A DNA stretch of 64,000 bases, taken from contig CM053140.1 of NCBI GenBank assembly GCA_028571685.1, positions 21,433,501-21,497,500 on the forward strand. The letters run 5' to 3'. Source of the DNA: Heterohyrax brucei. Lineage: Eukaryota; Chordata; Mammalia; Hyracoidea; Procaviidae. A program made the position numbers and the translations under genes. Below the pieces are notes generated by a model. That model did no database searches and was not told the DNA's origin. It saw only the letters and a list, made by a program, of their open reading frames with translations. Position 1 is the stretch's first letter, and each line of letters starts with the position of its first letter. This document shows positions 22,048 through 34,484 of this stretch, one piece after another.

Positions 22048-23025
22048 GTAAGTTAGTCTGTAATCTCCCTGGGGATGGTAGTGTCAGAAAACTAGGGCTT
22101 TGACAAAACCAGTAACACAGAAAAATGAAGTAGGTCTTGTACAACTTTTTCGACTACCAGCTTCATTTTCTTGGGCACTTGAGTGGCTTTGGTCTATTTC
22201 CCTGTTACTTTTTCTGGTTGTGTCTTTCTTCTTTTCAGTTACAAGTTTTTCTCCTTTTCTTTCATTCCTTTGTTATTTTCTCACTTATTTTTGTCTCCCT
22301 TTAGTTCTTCAATTTTTGCATTTCTTCTTTTTTCCATGTACTTATTTTTTATTAACCATTTTACTATTATTTCATTTCCTCCTTCTGTATCTTTTCTCTG
22401 CATTGTTCATTGCTTTTTCTACACACTTTCCCATTTATTATTTTCTGTTTATATGTGAAATAGTTCTTGTGTATGATTCACCATTTGCCATCTTAATCTT
22501 CACTTTCCATTTCTTCCTTTGACTCTTTCATTTCTTCTAATTTCTACAGATCTCACCCTTGTCCTATTTTTATACTTCGCTTATTGTTTTCTTAGTTGAT
22601 TCCTCACCTTCTTTTCTGGTTTCCCTGTTCTTCTGTACTCCCATTTTCCCTTTTCAATCTATGTTCCGTTTTTCTGTTTTAGTTAACTCTCTCATTTTAA
22701 TTTTCCTCGGGTTGTTAGTTTGTTATCTTTTCAAACTTGTAGTTTCTTATTTTCCAAATGATACAGTTCTCATTTGATTTTCCTTGGAATCCTTTCATTG
22801 ATTTTTATTTCACTCACTTTCATCAATTTCATTTTCCCATTCTTATTAGAACTGTCTAAAGTATTTTCTCTGGATTTTTAAGTCTATTTTTTTCTCATTT
22901 TTAAATTACACTTTGTATTCTTCTATCATTTTTATGTTTTATTAAGTTGTTAGTCACGACATCCTCCATTATTTGAACTGATTGACTTATTTTCTCATTG
23001 GCTCCATTTTTACCCTACCACAAAG
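22048..23025 (+). other. Pyrimidine-rich 5'UTR-intron-like stretch upstream of K3
   Basis: Starts with GTAAGT and ends with TACCCTACCACAAAG next to the kinase leader. About 0.8 kb of it (22190-23000) is strongly T-rich with interspersed C. K4 has the same arrangement (47977-48883). It looks like an intron with an extended polypyrimidine tract. Phe/Leu/Ser-rich open frames here are composition artefacts. Confidence 0.4.
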
Positions 23026-25030
23026 GAATCTACTACTCCAAAGCCCACTCGGCCTTCACACCACATTGAACATGCCACATAGCCACTTAGCCTTCTGCTG
23101 AGGAGGTAATCCATGTGGAACACTACTACTTCCTAAGAGCCATCGGCAAGGGGACATCTGACAGAATCAAGTTATTCTAATTCATCATCACTGATAAAGA
23201 GGGAGCTGAGAAAAGTGTTGAGAAGTGTCAGCAGACATCTTCCAACCCCTGACACTGCACTGAGATAAAAACCATGAAGGATCTCCATCATCAAAATATC
23301 TTAATGCTGTTGCAAGTGACAGAGAATACCAACATCTTAGGTACAGCGACGGAGTAGGTAACTGGGTAGGGTTTCATGAGTAAGAGGACACCACACATCA
23401 TGAGATGGCTCAGGGTTTCATGAGTAAAAAAGAGGCCCAAACCAAGTTCCACCGATTACTGCTAGCCATACACTTCGGCCACAAAAAAATGTGTTCTGCA
23501 CAAGGACATCCAACCAGAAGACGTGCTCTGGGATGACAGAAACAACCTGAAAATTGCTGACTTTGGATTGTGAACTGAATTCACCAAGGGGAGGAGGAAG
23601 AGAAACACTTCTAGTTGGAGGTTCCCGTATTATGCGCCAGAACTCCTACAGGCAGGAAGTACAGTAGACCTACCAGGTAAGTGTGGAGGCTGCGAGTGCC
23701 TGGTACCTGAAGGGACGTGGATGTCTGCCTTTTCATGGACAGACCTTAACTGAGACACAAAAGCAGGTACTAGAGGAAGAACGAGATACTTGTCTTCACA
23801 TGTCTAGGCCATATGAACATCTGCTTAGGCAAATACTCACCGGTGACCCAAGAAACACAACCACATAAGAGGACATCCTAGAAAACTCATGATGAAGATG
23901 TATGAGAAAGAAAAACAAAAGGTGTATGTGCAGCCACTCCCAGACTATGAACACGCCCAATGCTTTAAGGCCACTATGAACACATGTCACACGCAGGAAG
24001 AGATTCATGACTTGTACTGAATCAAAAATACAGTAACGTCATGGCCACCTATCTGATAAGAAAATACCACACGTCTGAGACTGACAGTCATGCTAGTACC
24101 ACGGAACCTCAGAATGCAGTACACTGCAATGATCGTCACACACCTTAGTCATCCCACCTTCTGTGATGAACCCGAACAGTGTACTACGCTGTGCCTGCCA
24201 TTCCGACCCGTATTTACTATTTCTACAGTGCTCTGAAGGCTCCAACTGATAGAAGGAAGGAGACTCTACAGCATGTGCTTCTCCCTGAGTGTCCCTTATA
24301 AAGTCACTCCCGTATCAGCACCCCAGGACAGCCTGGACAGAGTACAACCAAACCTCAGAACTATGTGCCACAGTGAGAAATAATGTGGTGCCACAAACCA
24401 GCACAGTCCCCACATGTGTTTCCTGGCACCCTACTCAACCCAGACCATCGATAAGGACGACGGAGCCCCAGGGGAAACCAGTTTCCCAATGGGAGTGTCA
24501 CCACTAAGCTCCTACAAGGCAGGAGATGCTTGAGCACACAGTGAACCCAGCCTCTCCCTCTGTCAACACTGAGGACCAGCAGGGTGCCACAGAAAGATTC
24601 TTCAGGCTCATGAGACGGTTCAGTTGCACTCTGATCAAAAGACAACAAAAGCTTCGTGACAGCAAAGTCGTAGAGGAGACACTCAAATCTTGAAAGGTCG
24701 TGGTCTCACAAGTTTAAGTGCAGGATGAAAATCATCACTTCCGTGGAGCATGAAGAGAGGGTGCAGGAGATCTGTCAAGGACTAGACACCTACCAACAAG
24801 TACACGCTGCTGTGTATGAACAGCACAGCAGAGCTGCAGGACTCTGTGCACTGGAGGATGGAGATGTCCACACTGTCTGTGTGGACCTTCAACAGGGAAA
24901 AGAGAAGAGAGTTTCAGGCATCTCTGAAGCCTTCAATAGCATTGCCTCAAAAAGGAGCAGGGAGCATGTATTCTCAAATGCTGCCAACAGCTGCGAGGGA
25001 CAAAAGAGGAGTTCACAGATTTAAGCTCCC
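23026..25030 (+). pseudogene. K3: MARK/SMOK-like kinase pseudogene, single-unit form
   Basis: Start codon position conserved (ATG 23072, context TTGAACATGCC). The G-loop region reads near AIGKGTSDRIKLF; catalytic-loop remnant LHKDIQPEDVL (HRD to HKD, Asp kept); DFGL kept before a stop. A 44-bp internal repeat (AGGGTTTCATGAGTAA at about 23367 and 23411) interrupts the hinge-helix D region. One C-lobe/UBA/spacer unit only, then KA1-like sequence at 24740-25000 (EICQGLDTYQQVHAAVYEQH; MEMSTLSVWTFN in another frame). Multiple frameshifts and stops. Confidence 0.82.
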
Positions 25031-25115
25031 ACAGGACCACGCAGTGTTTTGTTCTGTTGTGTGTATACTCGTTATGACTTGGAATCTACTCGACGGGACT
25101 AAATAGAACAACAAT
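25030..25115 (+). mobile_element. RTE/BovB 3' end fragment
   Basis: GCAGTGTTTTGTTCTGTTGT, then TTATGACTTGGAATCTACTCG, as after K1b. Confidence 0.6.
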
Positions 25116-26180
25116 ACAACAACAGGAATTGAGAGCATATCAACGCAGATATTTCAAAGAACAGATGCACTACCCGAAGGTCTCACTTGTCAATACTCGC
25201 AAACCTGGAAGATTGCTATCTGGTCAAACAACTGCAAACAATCCTTTCGGGGACGCATTTGAAAGGAAGGTGATCAAACACAACACAGAGATCACCGAAA
25301 AATACCATTACTACCACACATGACTAAAATTTTGCTCAAGATCACTGTGTTGTGATTACTGCCTTTTGGTTGAGACTTTTCCAGCCATGGCCTTGTAACT
25401 CCTACCCACGTGATTGTGCAGGACACTGTGATAGTGAGTTCGAGGCCCATGAAGAGTACTGGTCCCTAGACCTCCTTAAGTGAGAGCTCATTCCAGAGCA
25501 GTCAGGAAGATTCACCCACCACCAACGAAGACTGGCCTTCAGCTGACAGAGCATTCCTTGGGTCCAGATCGCTGTGCTGAAAAGCTGTTGGAAGCAGGTG
25601 CTAGAGAGAGCACAAGCTGGGAACAGGTGGCAGTAGAGACCTCGCAGCAGGAGAAATCGTGCTGGGCTTCACAGTCTACAAAGACAGAAAGCTGAGGGCC
25701 TTTGATCAGTGGCTGAGGGCCGGGGAGAGCCCTGTCCTCAGGAGGTGTGCAGAGGAGTCTGTGGGGAAACTCACAGTGGAAATCCTATGGAAAATGTGGT
25801 ATCTCTTTTGAGTCAACAGCTGGGAGTAACACAGAGAGCCCACGAGGTCCTCTGTAAATTTTGTGACCGAGACTATTAGCAAGGAATAAAGGATAAAAAG
25901 ACCAAAGTGTTAACAACATCCTGGGACACTGAGATAAGTTCCCCCGGATTATGTAAATTGCCTCAAGGTAGGTTTTCGGAAGAAACCAGGTAGAAGAAAT
26001 TCTAAAGACATGCACAGAAATGCCCACTTTGACAGCCACCGGTCCTTCCAATGGGAGCACCAGACAGCCACAGTCAGAACCTGGGGATAGAACCAAAGAA
26101 CCAAGAAACTGCATGCAGAAGACCCTGTAAAAAAATCCTCTTCACACGTCCAGTTACCTTTTTGTTGAGACAATCTGCTC
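25115..26180. repeat. Duplication block E, copy 2
   Basis: Collinear with 14610-16210 and 58740-59450. It lacks both the MaLR LTR of copy 1 and the ERV LTR of copy 3. It keeps the uninterrupted phrase CAGCTGGGAGTAACACAGAG (25818-25837). Open frames in this block (for example 25480-25695) are not conserved as protein among the copies. Confidence 0.75.
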
Positions 26181-26850
26181 AAACATTTTGAGAAAACCAG
26201 CAAGGTAAAACCTCACCTGTAGATGACAAAGTGTAGCATGGCCACAGTTAACTTATAAAAATAATACTCTTAAGAGTGAAAAGACCTGAAAGAATTCTAA
26301 ATAAAATGCAAATCTGTGAAAAAGACAAAATTTTAGGCAACAACATTTCTAAACCTAACCATTAACTATATTTAAAAGAACTTCAGAAGTCATACATGAT
26401 AATCCTGAGGCAAACATCACATAGCCAAGATATACCATGATGATTTACACAGCAACACAGTCAAGTCTCTACCCAAATCATATAAAAACAAATTTATAGG
26501 TAAATGATTTGAATTTCCAGTGAGAACATTGGCTTTGATGATGCTCAATTAACAGAAAGTTATAATCAGGTTAGCAACTAAGAAATAATAATAGACTCAT
26601 GATATAATATTATGCATTTGTTATACGATTAGGCAAAACACAAGGGGAAATTACTACCATACATTTTTAACCCAACAACAGTCAGGCACTTCTCTTGTTC
26701 CTAACCTGTTGCATGTAACTTATTAAGGAAAGCCCTTTAGCACTTCTCCTTTATAAGAAGATATTCTGGACTTTCCAAGAGGTTTCAGATGTGTCAGGAG
26801 TTTAGTAGAGCTTACCAAGAAACCACAGTAAAGTTATTTTACTAAAGATC
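26180..26850. other. No gene recognised, A+T-rich
   Basis: A+T-rich intergenic sequence without open frames, clear repeats or signals that could be identified. Confidence 0.5.
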
Positions 26851-27180
26851 TTAAAGTAAAAAACCTTCTCTTTTTCTTCTATTTTTGCAATTCCTGCCAC
26901 TTGGTTTTTGACTCCGAAATCTTATTCTAATAAGAGGGCAAACATTTGCCTTTAAGGGAGATTACCTAAAAAATAAATTTTGTTATTTTAACAGGAAAAA
27001 AACCAATTCGGTTTACATCATATCTAATATTAAACCTCTTAAAAATCTCGCAATCTAAATCATTCCACTTTCATAAGACAAACTTCTAACTATATCAAGA
27101 AAATATTTTTCAATAAATTTTATAGAGTAGCTCTTTAAATGGTGAAAAGGAGCTTACTGACATTCACACAATAAGCTCTG
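26850..27180. repeat. Duplicated block shared with 6300-6640
   Basis: See the matching block for shared phrases. In this copy the sequence continues into mariner-derived DNA rather than the L1 3'UTR fragment. Confidence 0.6.
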
Positions 27181-27257
27181 AGAAATGCACAGATTTATCC
27201 TATGAAAACTCTACATATGATGTTTGAAAGTTAAGTCCACGGACTTCACTGTAAAAA

Positions 27258-27362
27258 GGGCTACAGACCTCACTGCTGAATATCACCATGGTCACCTTCT
27301 AAGGACTCCCCTTGGGAAGCTATGCACCAATGCCAATGCCTAGTCCACCCTTCAAAGCCACC
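27258..27362 (-). mobile_element. mariner transposase fragment, inverted copy
   Basis: The reverse complement of this stretch matches 27622-27728: CTTGGGAAGCTATGCACCA and TCCACCCTTCAAAGCC against their complements. It is the C-terminal transposase region in opposite orientation. Confidence 0.65.
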
Positions 27363-27439
27363 TTGGAATTTTTTTTTCTGCAGTGGCCGTTGCACACTGT
27401 GGCATAGTGGCAAGTTCATGAACCTAACTGTATACTTTC

Positions 27440-27728
27440 TGTGGCAGAGGTTTTAGCCAGTTAACAAATAACTGCATGGAAACACCCTCCCTACTCACCT
27501 GACCTTAACCTCAACGATATCTTTCTTTACCTGAAGATACAGGAAATATTCAAAGGAAGGCATTTTGATGACAGTCAGGTCTCGGGGGTAATACGACATC
27601 TCTGATGGCCACCCTAGAAAAAGAGTTCCAAGATTGCTTTGAAGGGTGGACGAGGCGCTGGTGTCAATGCACAGCTTCCCAAGAGGAGTACTTCGAAAGT
27701 GACTGTAGTGATATTCAGCAATGAGGCA
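27440..27728 (+). mobile_element. mariner (Tc1/mariner) transposase C-terminal remnant
   Basis: Plus-strand reading gives PPYSPDLNLNDIFLYLK from 27486, the hallmark region around the last catalytic Asp of mariner DDD transposases. It is followed in other frames by ATLEKEFQDCFEGW and CTASQEEYFESD, the family's C-terminal end. Frameshifts and stops make it dead. Together with the inverted copy it forms a 105-bp inverted repeat with a 260-bp loop. Confidence 0.75.
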
Positions 27729-27729
27729 C

Positions 27730-29305
27730 AAGGACTGACAATAGAGTTCACAAACTCATCCTATAAGAAGTGTTGCATATCTCACTGCCGAACATCACTA
27801 TGGTCACCTTGAAAGCACAGCCAGGGGTCCCAGCTGACTTTTGGTATTCCCTTCGTAGTTGCCAATTGGTTACAGGGTTTCTCTGAAGACCCAACAGTCC
27901 TCATAAGACAATGAAAAAGAATTATTTCAGGAGGGTTCACTGGACCATGACAGAAACAATGACTCAAAAATGAAAACACTTCAAAGTAGGGTTGCAGCAG
28001 CCTGGATAGCAGTCCTGTAGGTTCTGCCACTGAGTTTGGGGTTTGCTTCTTATACTTCATCTATGCCTGGGGTATAGCTAGGGACAAAAAAATCAGTGAT
28101 GTGGATCTGAAATATTTCCTGTTTCGGCAGGCAGGTGTCTATCCCTTGGCTGCACCCACATGCAGACTTCAAAAGAGTCTTGCCAAGGAGGCTTCTGGAA
28201 CTGGCAGCAGCACTTACCCTGGGATGTTGTCCTTCGGCAGATTCTTGCTCCCTTGCTTGGATTCCCAGGTCCTGATTGAAGCTCTCTGATACCCCTCTGG
28301 AGGGCATACAGTGGTGACCTCTATCTCATCTGGGCATGTTTCTGAAGTAGGTCTAAGCTGGCTTCTTTGAAACACAAGGGACAATTTAAGCAACTCGTCT
28401 CCAGGTGTGGGCGACAAAATGAAGCGGACTGTCCCTCTGGAATGCTTCAAGGAGTGGTTAGGCTGGCCCTTCTCATCTCTATCTCATGAGTATTCCTTGT
28501 TAACAGGGTTAATTGCGGTTGAGCTGTAACTGTGGAAGCTGTCAGTATAAGAGGCTGGACTAAGGAGGAGATGTCCCTGCATTACAGTCGAGTGGCTGAA
28601 CCGAAAGCTCCTTCAAGGGTTTCCTATGCTGACCCCTGTGATGTGTGGAGCAAGGGAATCATCTTCTCCCACATGAATTACCTCCAAGTTCATAAACGAT
28701 AAAGATGAAGTGACTTTTGGAGAGTCTGACCAGGTTACGAGGAAAACCAAAGACCACATGAGTGGCTACTCCCTGAATAAACGCACCCTTTGGACTCTTT
28801 GCCCCATTCAAGGCCTATGGGAGGGGCAAGCTGTCTTCCAAATATGAAAGAATCATGGCTTCAAAAGTCAAGGGGCAGACTCTGCTGTGACAGATGACTT
28901 TTGTGTGTGGCCTTTCTGAATACCTGGGTCAACACATTGACCATGGGTTCAGCCCATCAATGTGCACATATTAACATGACACTACTTTCTGGATGTTGTT
29001 GATGCAACAGTTAAGGAGCAAGGGTCATCTCTGTATGTGAGGTTTATGGAGGAAGCTGGCCAGCAGAGGGCACGTACTGTGTACGAAAGTCAGGATGCCT
29101 GAGCAAGCTAAACAGTGGGACTGATCACCTGTGGCCGATTGTGTCTTCGTCCTTTTGCTCACTGATGTGTGTTGGTCGCTGAACTTCCTGCTGACTGGTG
29201 ACAGTAAACGGCACTGGTGGGTTTCCACAGGCTTTTCAGGTACTCTGTGTGGCCTGTGAGAACAAACGGGCCAGTGGAGCCATCCTATTAGATCCCGGAC
29301 TACTG
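27730..29305. other. Non-coding DNA including duplication block G, copy 1
   Basis: The stretch 27930-28650 is collinear with 54130-54750: shared phrases GCAGACTTCAAAA, TTCTTGCTCCCTTG, AAGCAACTCGTC and GTGGTTAGGC-GGCCC. Neither copy holds a conserved open frame, so this is a duplicated non-coding block, perhaps an unidentified LTR. Nothing could be assigned to 28650-29305. Confidence 0.5.
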
Positions 29306-29450
29306 GCGGAAACCCCGGTGGTGCAGTGCTGCAGTGCTCCATCTCCGAACCAAAAGGTCAGCAGTTCGAGTCAGCCAGGTGCTCCTTGGAAACTCTGTGG
29401 GTTGCTATGAGTCAGAATGGACTCGACAGCGTAGGTTGGTTTTCGATTAC
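29305..29450 (+). repeat. Afrotherian SINE
   Basis: GGAAACCCCGGTGGTGCAGT, CAAAAGGTCAGCAGTTCGAG, GGACTCGACAGCGTAGGTTG. One of the less diverged copies in the window. Confidence 0.9.
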
Positions 29451-29599
29451 GGGGAACTCAACATAGGATCCTCTCAAGTGGGCCGAGATAATTTTAGAAT
29501 AGACAGCAATTGTATTATACACTGGAACCTTTTGTGTCTCTTTGTGTTTGCAGCAGGGGACAACTTGCTCTATCATCTCTGTGCTAGGAGACATTTTTA

Positions 29600-30690
29600 G
29601 AGCACAGCTATTATATGAAATATAACACGGAGTCACTTGGAAGGCACTATGCTGAGTGAAAAATGACAAACATTGTACGAGACCATTACTGCAAGGACTT
29701 CCAAGGTTTAAGCAGAGAAGAAAGTAATCTCAGACAGTTACCAGGGTGGGGAGGGATGAAAAGGGACAGCCACAGATTAGACAGTAGATAGGAACTGCAG
29801 CAGGTGAAGGGAATGACAGGATGCAGTCAGTACAAGGGAGGTTAGCCCAACTGGATCACATCAAAAGCTCAAAGGCTTTCTAAGTACAACCCAACATTTT
29901 CAAGCACAGACTAGCAGGGACAGTTTTGGGGAACCACAGTTTTTCAGGACACCTAGGCTAATTAGCACAATGTGGTTTATTTTTTTTAAGAAAATGTTCT
30001 GCATATCACTTGGATGAGGGGTGTCCGGCTTCTTAACAGCTATAGTGGCCATCTAAGCAGCATCAACTGGTCCCAATCCACCTGGAGCAGTGGAGAATGA
30101 AGGACACCAAAGATAACAGAAAACCACGAGCCCAGCACACAGAAGGAGCCATGTGATCCAGACACTTCATCAGCACGAGAGACAACGAGATGGTGCCTGG
30201 TTATAACCAATGGCTGCCCTGACAGGGAACACAAGTTAAGTCCCTGATTTAGCAGGAGAAAGACAGGTGTGCAGAACAAGAACTCTACTAAAAAAGACCA
30301 CACGCTATTAAGAAGTGCACACTTCATGGTCCGTCAGACGGCAGGGTCCCTTAAAAATACAGCCCCCGCACTCTCAGTTAGCCCAGAGACGAAAAGAGGA
30401 CCAACGACTACTCTTCAGACAAAGACCAGACTGGACTAGAATATATAGGCGATGCTGGCATAGAATATGCTTCTTGGCTTAAACACAGACACAGGGCTGT
30501 CTGGGCAGTTCCTCTCTAGAAGTGAGATGAGAGGGTGGAGGGGACAGGAGTTGGTGGAACGCATATGGGAAATAGAGGGTAGAAAGAAAGAGTGTGCTAT
30601 CACAGGGCGGTGGGGGCAACAGCAGTTACAGGTGCACGCTAATGTGTGTTTTGGGTTTTACATGGCAAACTGATACGCAAACTTTGGCCT
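29600..30690 (+). mobile_element. L1 3'UTR
   Basis: The order matches the 3'UTR of the local L1 family: ATGCTGAGTGAAAAATGACA, ATTGTACGAGACCATTACTG, CAGGGTGGGGAGGGATGAAA, later AGAGTGTGCTATCACAGGG. No ORF2 is present, so the element is severely 5' truncated. Confidence 0.65.
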
Positions 30691-32700
30691 AAAGCACAAT
30701 CAGAGATTTTAAAAGAGAGAGACACAGTCAATTCCAAAGGAGAGAGATCTTCCCAGCACCAGAAAAGAACAGCCAGGAGCAGGGAGCTAGCCTCGGCACC
30801 TGGGACCCCAGCACTAAGAAACACCCGGAACCAGGAGACAGAAAGACAGATCTAGAAGTGCTGGCAGAGAACATCCGTAGGAGACAGAGTGGTGGCCTTT
30901 CCTGCCCACAGAGGGAGAAAGCTTCCCAGTGGAATAGGGTTCCTCTGGGCACTCATCAGCACCTAAATTCCATGCAGCCACACCATGAATTACTGAAACC
31001 AGGAGAGGAGTGCTGTGGGAGAGACTGCTGGTGTCGGAACTGGTCAAGACGGACGAGAGAACAGGGCAATCTGACTTCTGCCTCACAGACATCTTCTGAA
31101 CCACTGACATCTCTTTTATCACATCCATTACTTTCCTGATCCACAATCCATTTTCCCATCTACGCCTCTTCACATTCTTCCTTAATTTGTTAGTAACAAG
31201 CTCCCGTCTGATGTCATTCACCCAGGAATGATTCTTTCAAAACCCACTTGCAGCCCAGAAGCTGTTCTGTTTTAAATCTCAGATACCCTCTCATCTATCT
31301 CTGCGGAATACCTGCCTGAGGCTGTCTCCTGACCTTGAAAAAACCTGGAGAGGTCTAAAGGACCTGTGGCCTCTGTCTCTTCCAGTGGGGCTCACATCGT
31401 CCTCAGCTCCCAAGTGTGTGAAAGCTGCCATCGTCATAATTCAGAGCTCGGTTGCTCAAAGCCTGTCACATAAGACATAGAGCTGGTAAAGGGAACAGTC
31501 AATCCAATCGGGTTGTGTTTACAGGAGTAAGGTCTACCTCAACGGGCAGGAGGAGCACTCTCTGGGAAAGTGACATGTGAAGTGAGACCAGGAGATGCCC
31601 ATGGTTACAATGTTTGCTTCAGTCAACGGCAACAGCTAGTGTAAAGACTGAAAGGCACAGAAAATCTTCATCTCAAGGAAAGGTCTTAAAAAGCACACTG
31701 TGCCTCAAGTAACAGGACCCTGGATCTCAGCCAAAACAGTTCCTTACCAGCATTGTCCCGGGCTGCAATTTCCTTCACAGAGATAGATACCTTAAGGAGG
31801 AAAGAGCCTCTCTTCTCCCCAGGATGGCAGCTGGATTGCAAATACTTTCAAAGAGGAACAGTCAGCAATCTAACGGGGTTCTCAGGGTGGTGCAGAGACA
31901 CAGACAGACAAAGTGGGATGCTGCTCTGAAATACCAACAATGCGGAAGTGGTTTTAGCATATGGTAACACGTAGAACCTAAAAGGAAAAGTCTACATTGT
32001 CAAAGGCAAAGCTGGCAATGCTCTGGAGGAAGCCAGGACGCCCAAATGTAAAGTCTCTCTCAGTTGCAGAGAACACATAGGATGCCAGCGACAGAACGTG
32101 GCCAGAAACGTGCATTTTAAAGTGCTCCTGATGAGACTTTAAAAGAAAATGACAAACACAGGGTGGGTCACTGGAAGAAAGAGATGCTTTCTACGCAGCG
32201 AAAAAGAAATTGTCTGAATTACATCCAAACGTTTGGTGGAAGATCTTCATGGTGGAGTACGGGATCTCCTGGCCACTTAAGAGTGAAAAAGAGAGAGGAA
32301 AAAGATGGACTTAAAATGAACTGTGCAAAATGAATACAAAGCTTAAACAGATGGAAAATTCTGGTGTACAAACTAAGGACACACATTTTAGAATTTTCAC
32401 CAAGCACATGGCTACACAATCTTCTGTAAAAGAGATTCAGCCAGTGACTAATGATTCTAATCAACTATCACAGCAGAAAATTCATCAGCTACAACTGAAG
32501 GGGACAGAGAAACAATGCAAACAACACTGTCTGCCTCTTTGAATTTCATAGGAAGGGAACTGGTCAAAGGAGCTACATCCCTCCACTTGTAAGAAACGGA
32601 CCGGACCACCCCTGGAGCACTCCAAACATCAGCAGATGTGTCGGAATTTGCACGGGTAACAGGCACGGCTGCCTCCGTTTCAAAGGGTGGAGTCACAGCC
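30690..32700. other. No gene recognised
   Basis: About 2 kb without an identifiable gene or repeat. Overlapping open frames up to 135 codons near 30810-31220 occur on both strands and show no domain. Splice-like signals were not consistent with any exon model. Confidence 0.45.
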
Positions 32701-32704
32701 TCAG

Positions 32705-33645
32705 TTTTAGTTATTCAGTGCTGCTTTAATGGAAATACCACAAGTAGATGGCTTTAAAAAGAATTTTTTTTGTTTTCTTATCATGATGAACTGAAAGTAC
32801 ACAATCCAAGTAAATTTTGCACATACGCCTCTCTACAGCTCTATCTGCTCTCCCCACCCTGTGACAGCACACTCCTCTTTTGCACTCTTCCAGTATCCTC
32901 CCAACCAACACCTCTCTTTTCTCTCTACTCTCTGTTCTCTCCTCCAGGAAGAAGACAGATGGACAAACTTCTATAAATGTATAAAGCCATAAAATACACA
33001 CATCACATGCTAACTCTGTGTCCCCAAGTCCAGTCCATTCGTACTCTGAGTGCTGACCTCAGTACTGCTTTCAGGTCTGGGGCTGCAGCAAGTCTAGGAG
33101 CCATGTTCCCAGGGGACTCTCCACTTTGTCAGACCATCAGTTCTGGTCTTTTAGTAGAGTTCGTGATCTGCACACCTCTTTTCCTCATGCTATGGCAGGG
33201 ACTCTACATCGCTGTCCCCTATCAAGATGATATTAGTCACGTCCAGTAAGCCAGAAGTCCAAATTCAAGGTGTCAGCTCCAGGGAAAGGCTTTCTCTGCT
33301 GGCACTGGAGCAAATTCCTTGTCCTCAATCTCCCTGGACTAGAGGCTTCTGAGGCATAGGTCACCTCATCCTTTCCAAAGCATGTGCTCAGCTCCTGGCA
33401 CTGCTCTTTGCTGCTATGAGATCCCCAAGTCTCAGCTTACTTTCCTTTCTGTTATATTCCCAGAAGCCACACCAGGCCACCGTACAATCCCACACATTAA
33501 GTCCTGCCCCACCAACTCAACTGCAGCCCATCCACCTTCATTAACATCAGAGAGGCAGGATTTACAACATGAAGGACATTACACAATACCAGCCTAGTTA
33601 AACGGCTACATAGATTTTGGGGGGAACACAATTCAATCCATGACA
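32705..33645 (-). mobile_element. MaLR-like LTR split by an L1 3' end
   Basis: The antisense LTR start (TTTTAGTTATTCAGTGCTGC, 32705-32763) and its continuation (CCAGAAGTCCAAATTCAAGG to CACAATTCAATCCATGACAG, 33250-33645) are separated by 32764-33240. Confidence 0.6.
32764..33240 (-). mobile_element. L1 3' end inserted in the LTR
   Basis: Starts with a T-run (32764-32773, the antisense poly(A)) and continues as the reverse complement of the local L1 3'UTR (CTCCCCACCCTGTGACAGCA is the antisense of the TGTGCTATCACAGGG region). Confidence 0.65.
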
Positions 33646-33659
33646 GTGTCCTAGGTTTT

Positions 33660-34317
33660 CAAGAGTCAGATCTTCATCCACTCAGTTCTGGGGGATGGGA
33701 TCACTGCTCAGTGCTCAGAGGACAAGGCAGCCATGCCCAGAGGGCCTACTGGGTGGGGCTCAAGGCATGCAGCTGCCACTCAGACGAACTAGGAGAATGG
33801 GACCCCTCAAAGCCAATGGGCTGCAAGTGCCATCGGAGTGGGCCTGGAATGTGCAGCTGAATCCCAGAGCTGAGGGGCCTCCTCCCACAATCCCGAGAGC
33901 AGGGCCAATGCCCAGAGTCCAGAGGACAACAATAACGCCCAGATGGTCCCAAACAGCAGAAAATTATTTTGTATCCTTAACAGCTAATATAAATTGCTCC
34001 GTCGGGTTTGGGATTTATGTGGCACTCATTATCCCTTCTTCTCCTTCCATTTCCCCCACAAGGAATGGAAAGGTCGACCTCACACCTGTCGCACCACTCT
34101 ACTGCATACACAGTCTTCTAGATTTCACAGGCTGACAGGTGGAGAATTTGGCCCCAGCATCAACTATTCCTCAAGTCTCAACTATACTTGATGGAGATGA
34201 CTCAGAAGGTGAGATTCTGGCCTTGCAGTTGATTTACGACTCCACAGATGACACGATGGGGTTAACTGTGTTTTGGATGTTCCAAGGACAGGAATTTGAA
34301 GGGACCAAAGTTGTGGA
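33660..34317 (+). mobile_element. MaLR internal sequence, 3' part
   Basis: Reads like the non-coding internal 3' end of MLT/MST-type MaLR elements: CTTCTCCTTCCATTTCCCCC, GATTTCACAGGCTGACAGGT, GAATTTGGCCCCAGCATCAAC, GAATTTGAAGGGACCAAAG. It leads, after a SINE insertion, into an LTR start at 34485. Confidence 0.5.
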
Positions 34318-34480
34318 AGGAAACCCTGGTGGCGTAGTGTTTAAGCGCTATGGCTGCTAACCAAACGGTGAGCAATTCAAATCCACCAGGCACTCCTTAG
34401 AAGCTCTATGGGTCAGCTGTACTCTGCCCTATGGGTTTGCTATGTGTTGGAATTCACTGGATGGCAGAGGTTGTTGTTGT
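34318..34480 (+). repeat. Afrotherian SINE inside a MaLR element
   Basis: GGAAACCCTGGTGGCGTAGT at the 5' end, AATTCAAATCCACCAGGCAC in the middle, GTTGTTGTTGT tail. It separates MaLR internal DNA from its LTR. Confidence 0.92.
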
Positions 34481-34484
34481 AAAG

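Noticed and set aside
22100-22777. Open frames rich in Phe, Leu and Ser that look like membrane proteins
   Set aside because: They arise from a T-rich tract shared with the K4 flank, are not conserved between the two copies and overlap in several frames.
30814-31221. A 135-codon minus-strand frame
   Set aside because: Competing frames exist on the opposite strand, there is no domain or plausible start context, and no paralogous copy is available to test it.
33695-34135. A 146-codon plus-strand frame
   Set aside because: It lies in what reads as non-coding MaLR internal sequence; Pro/Arg-rich translation without any motif.
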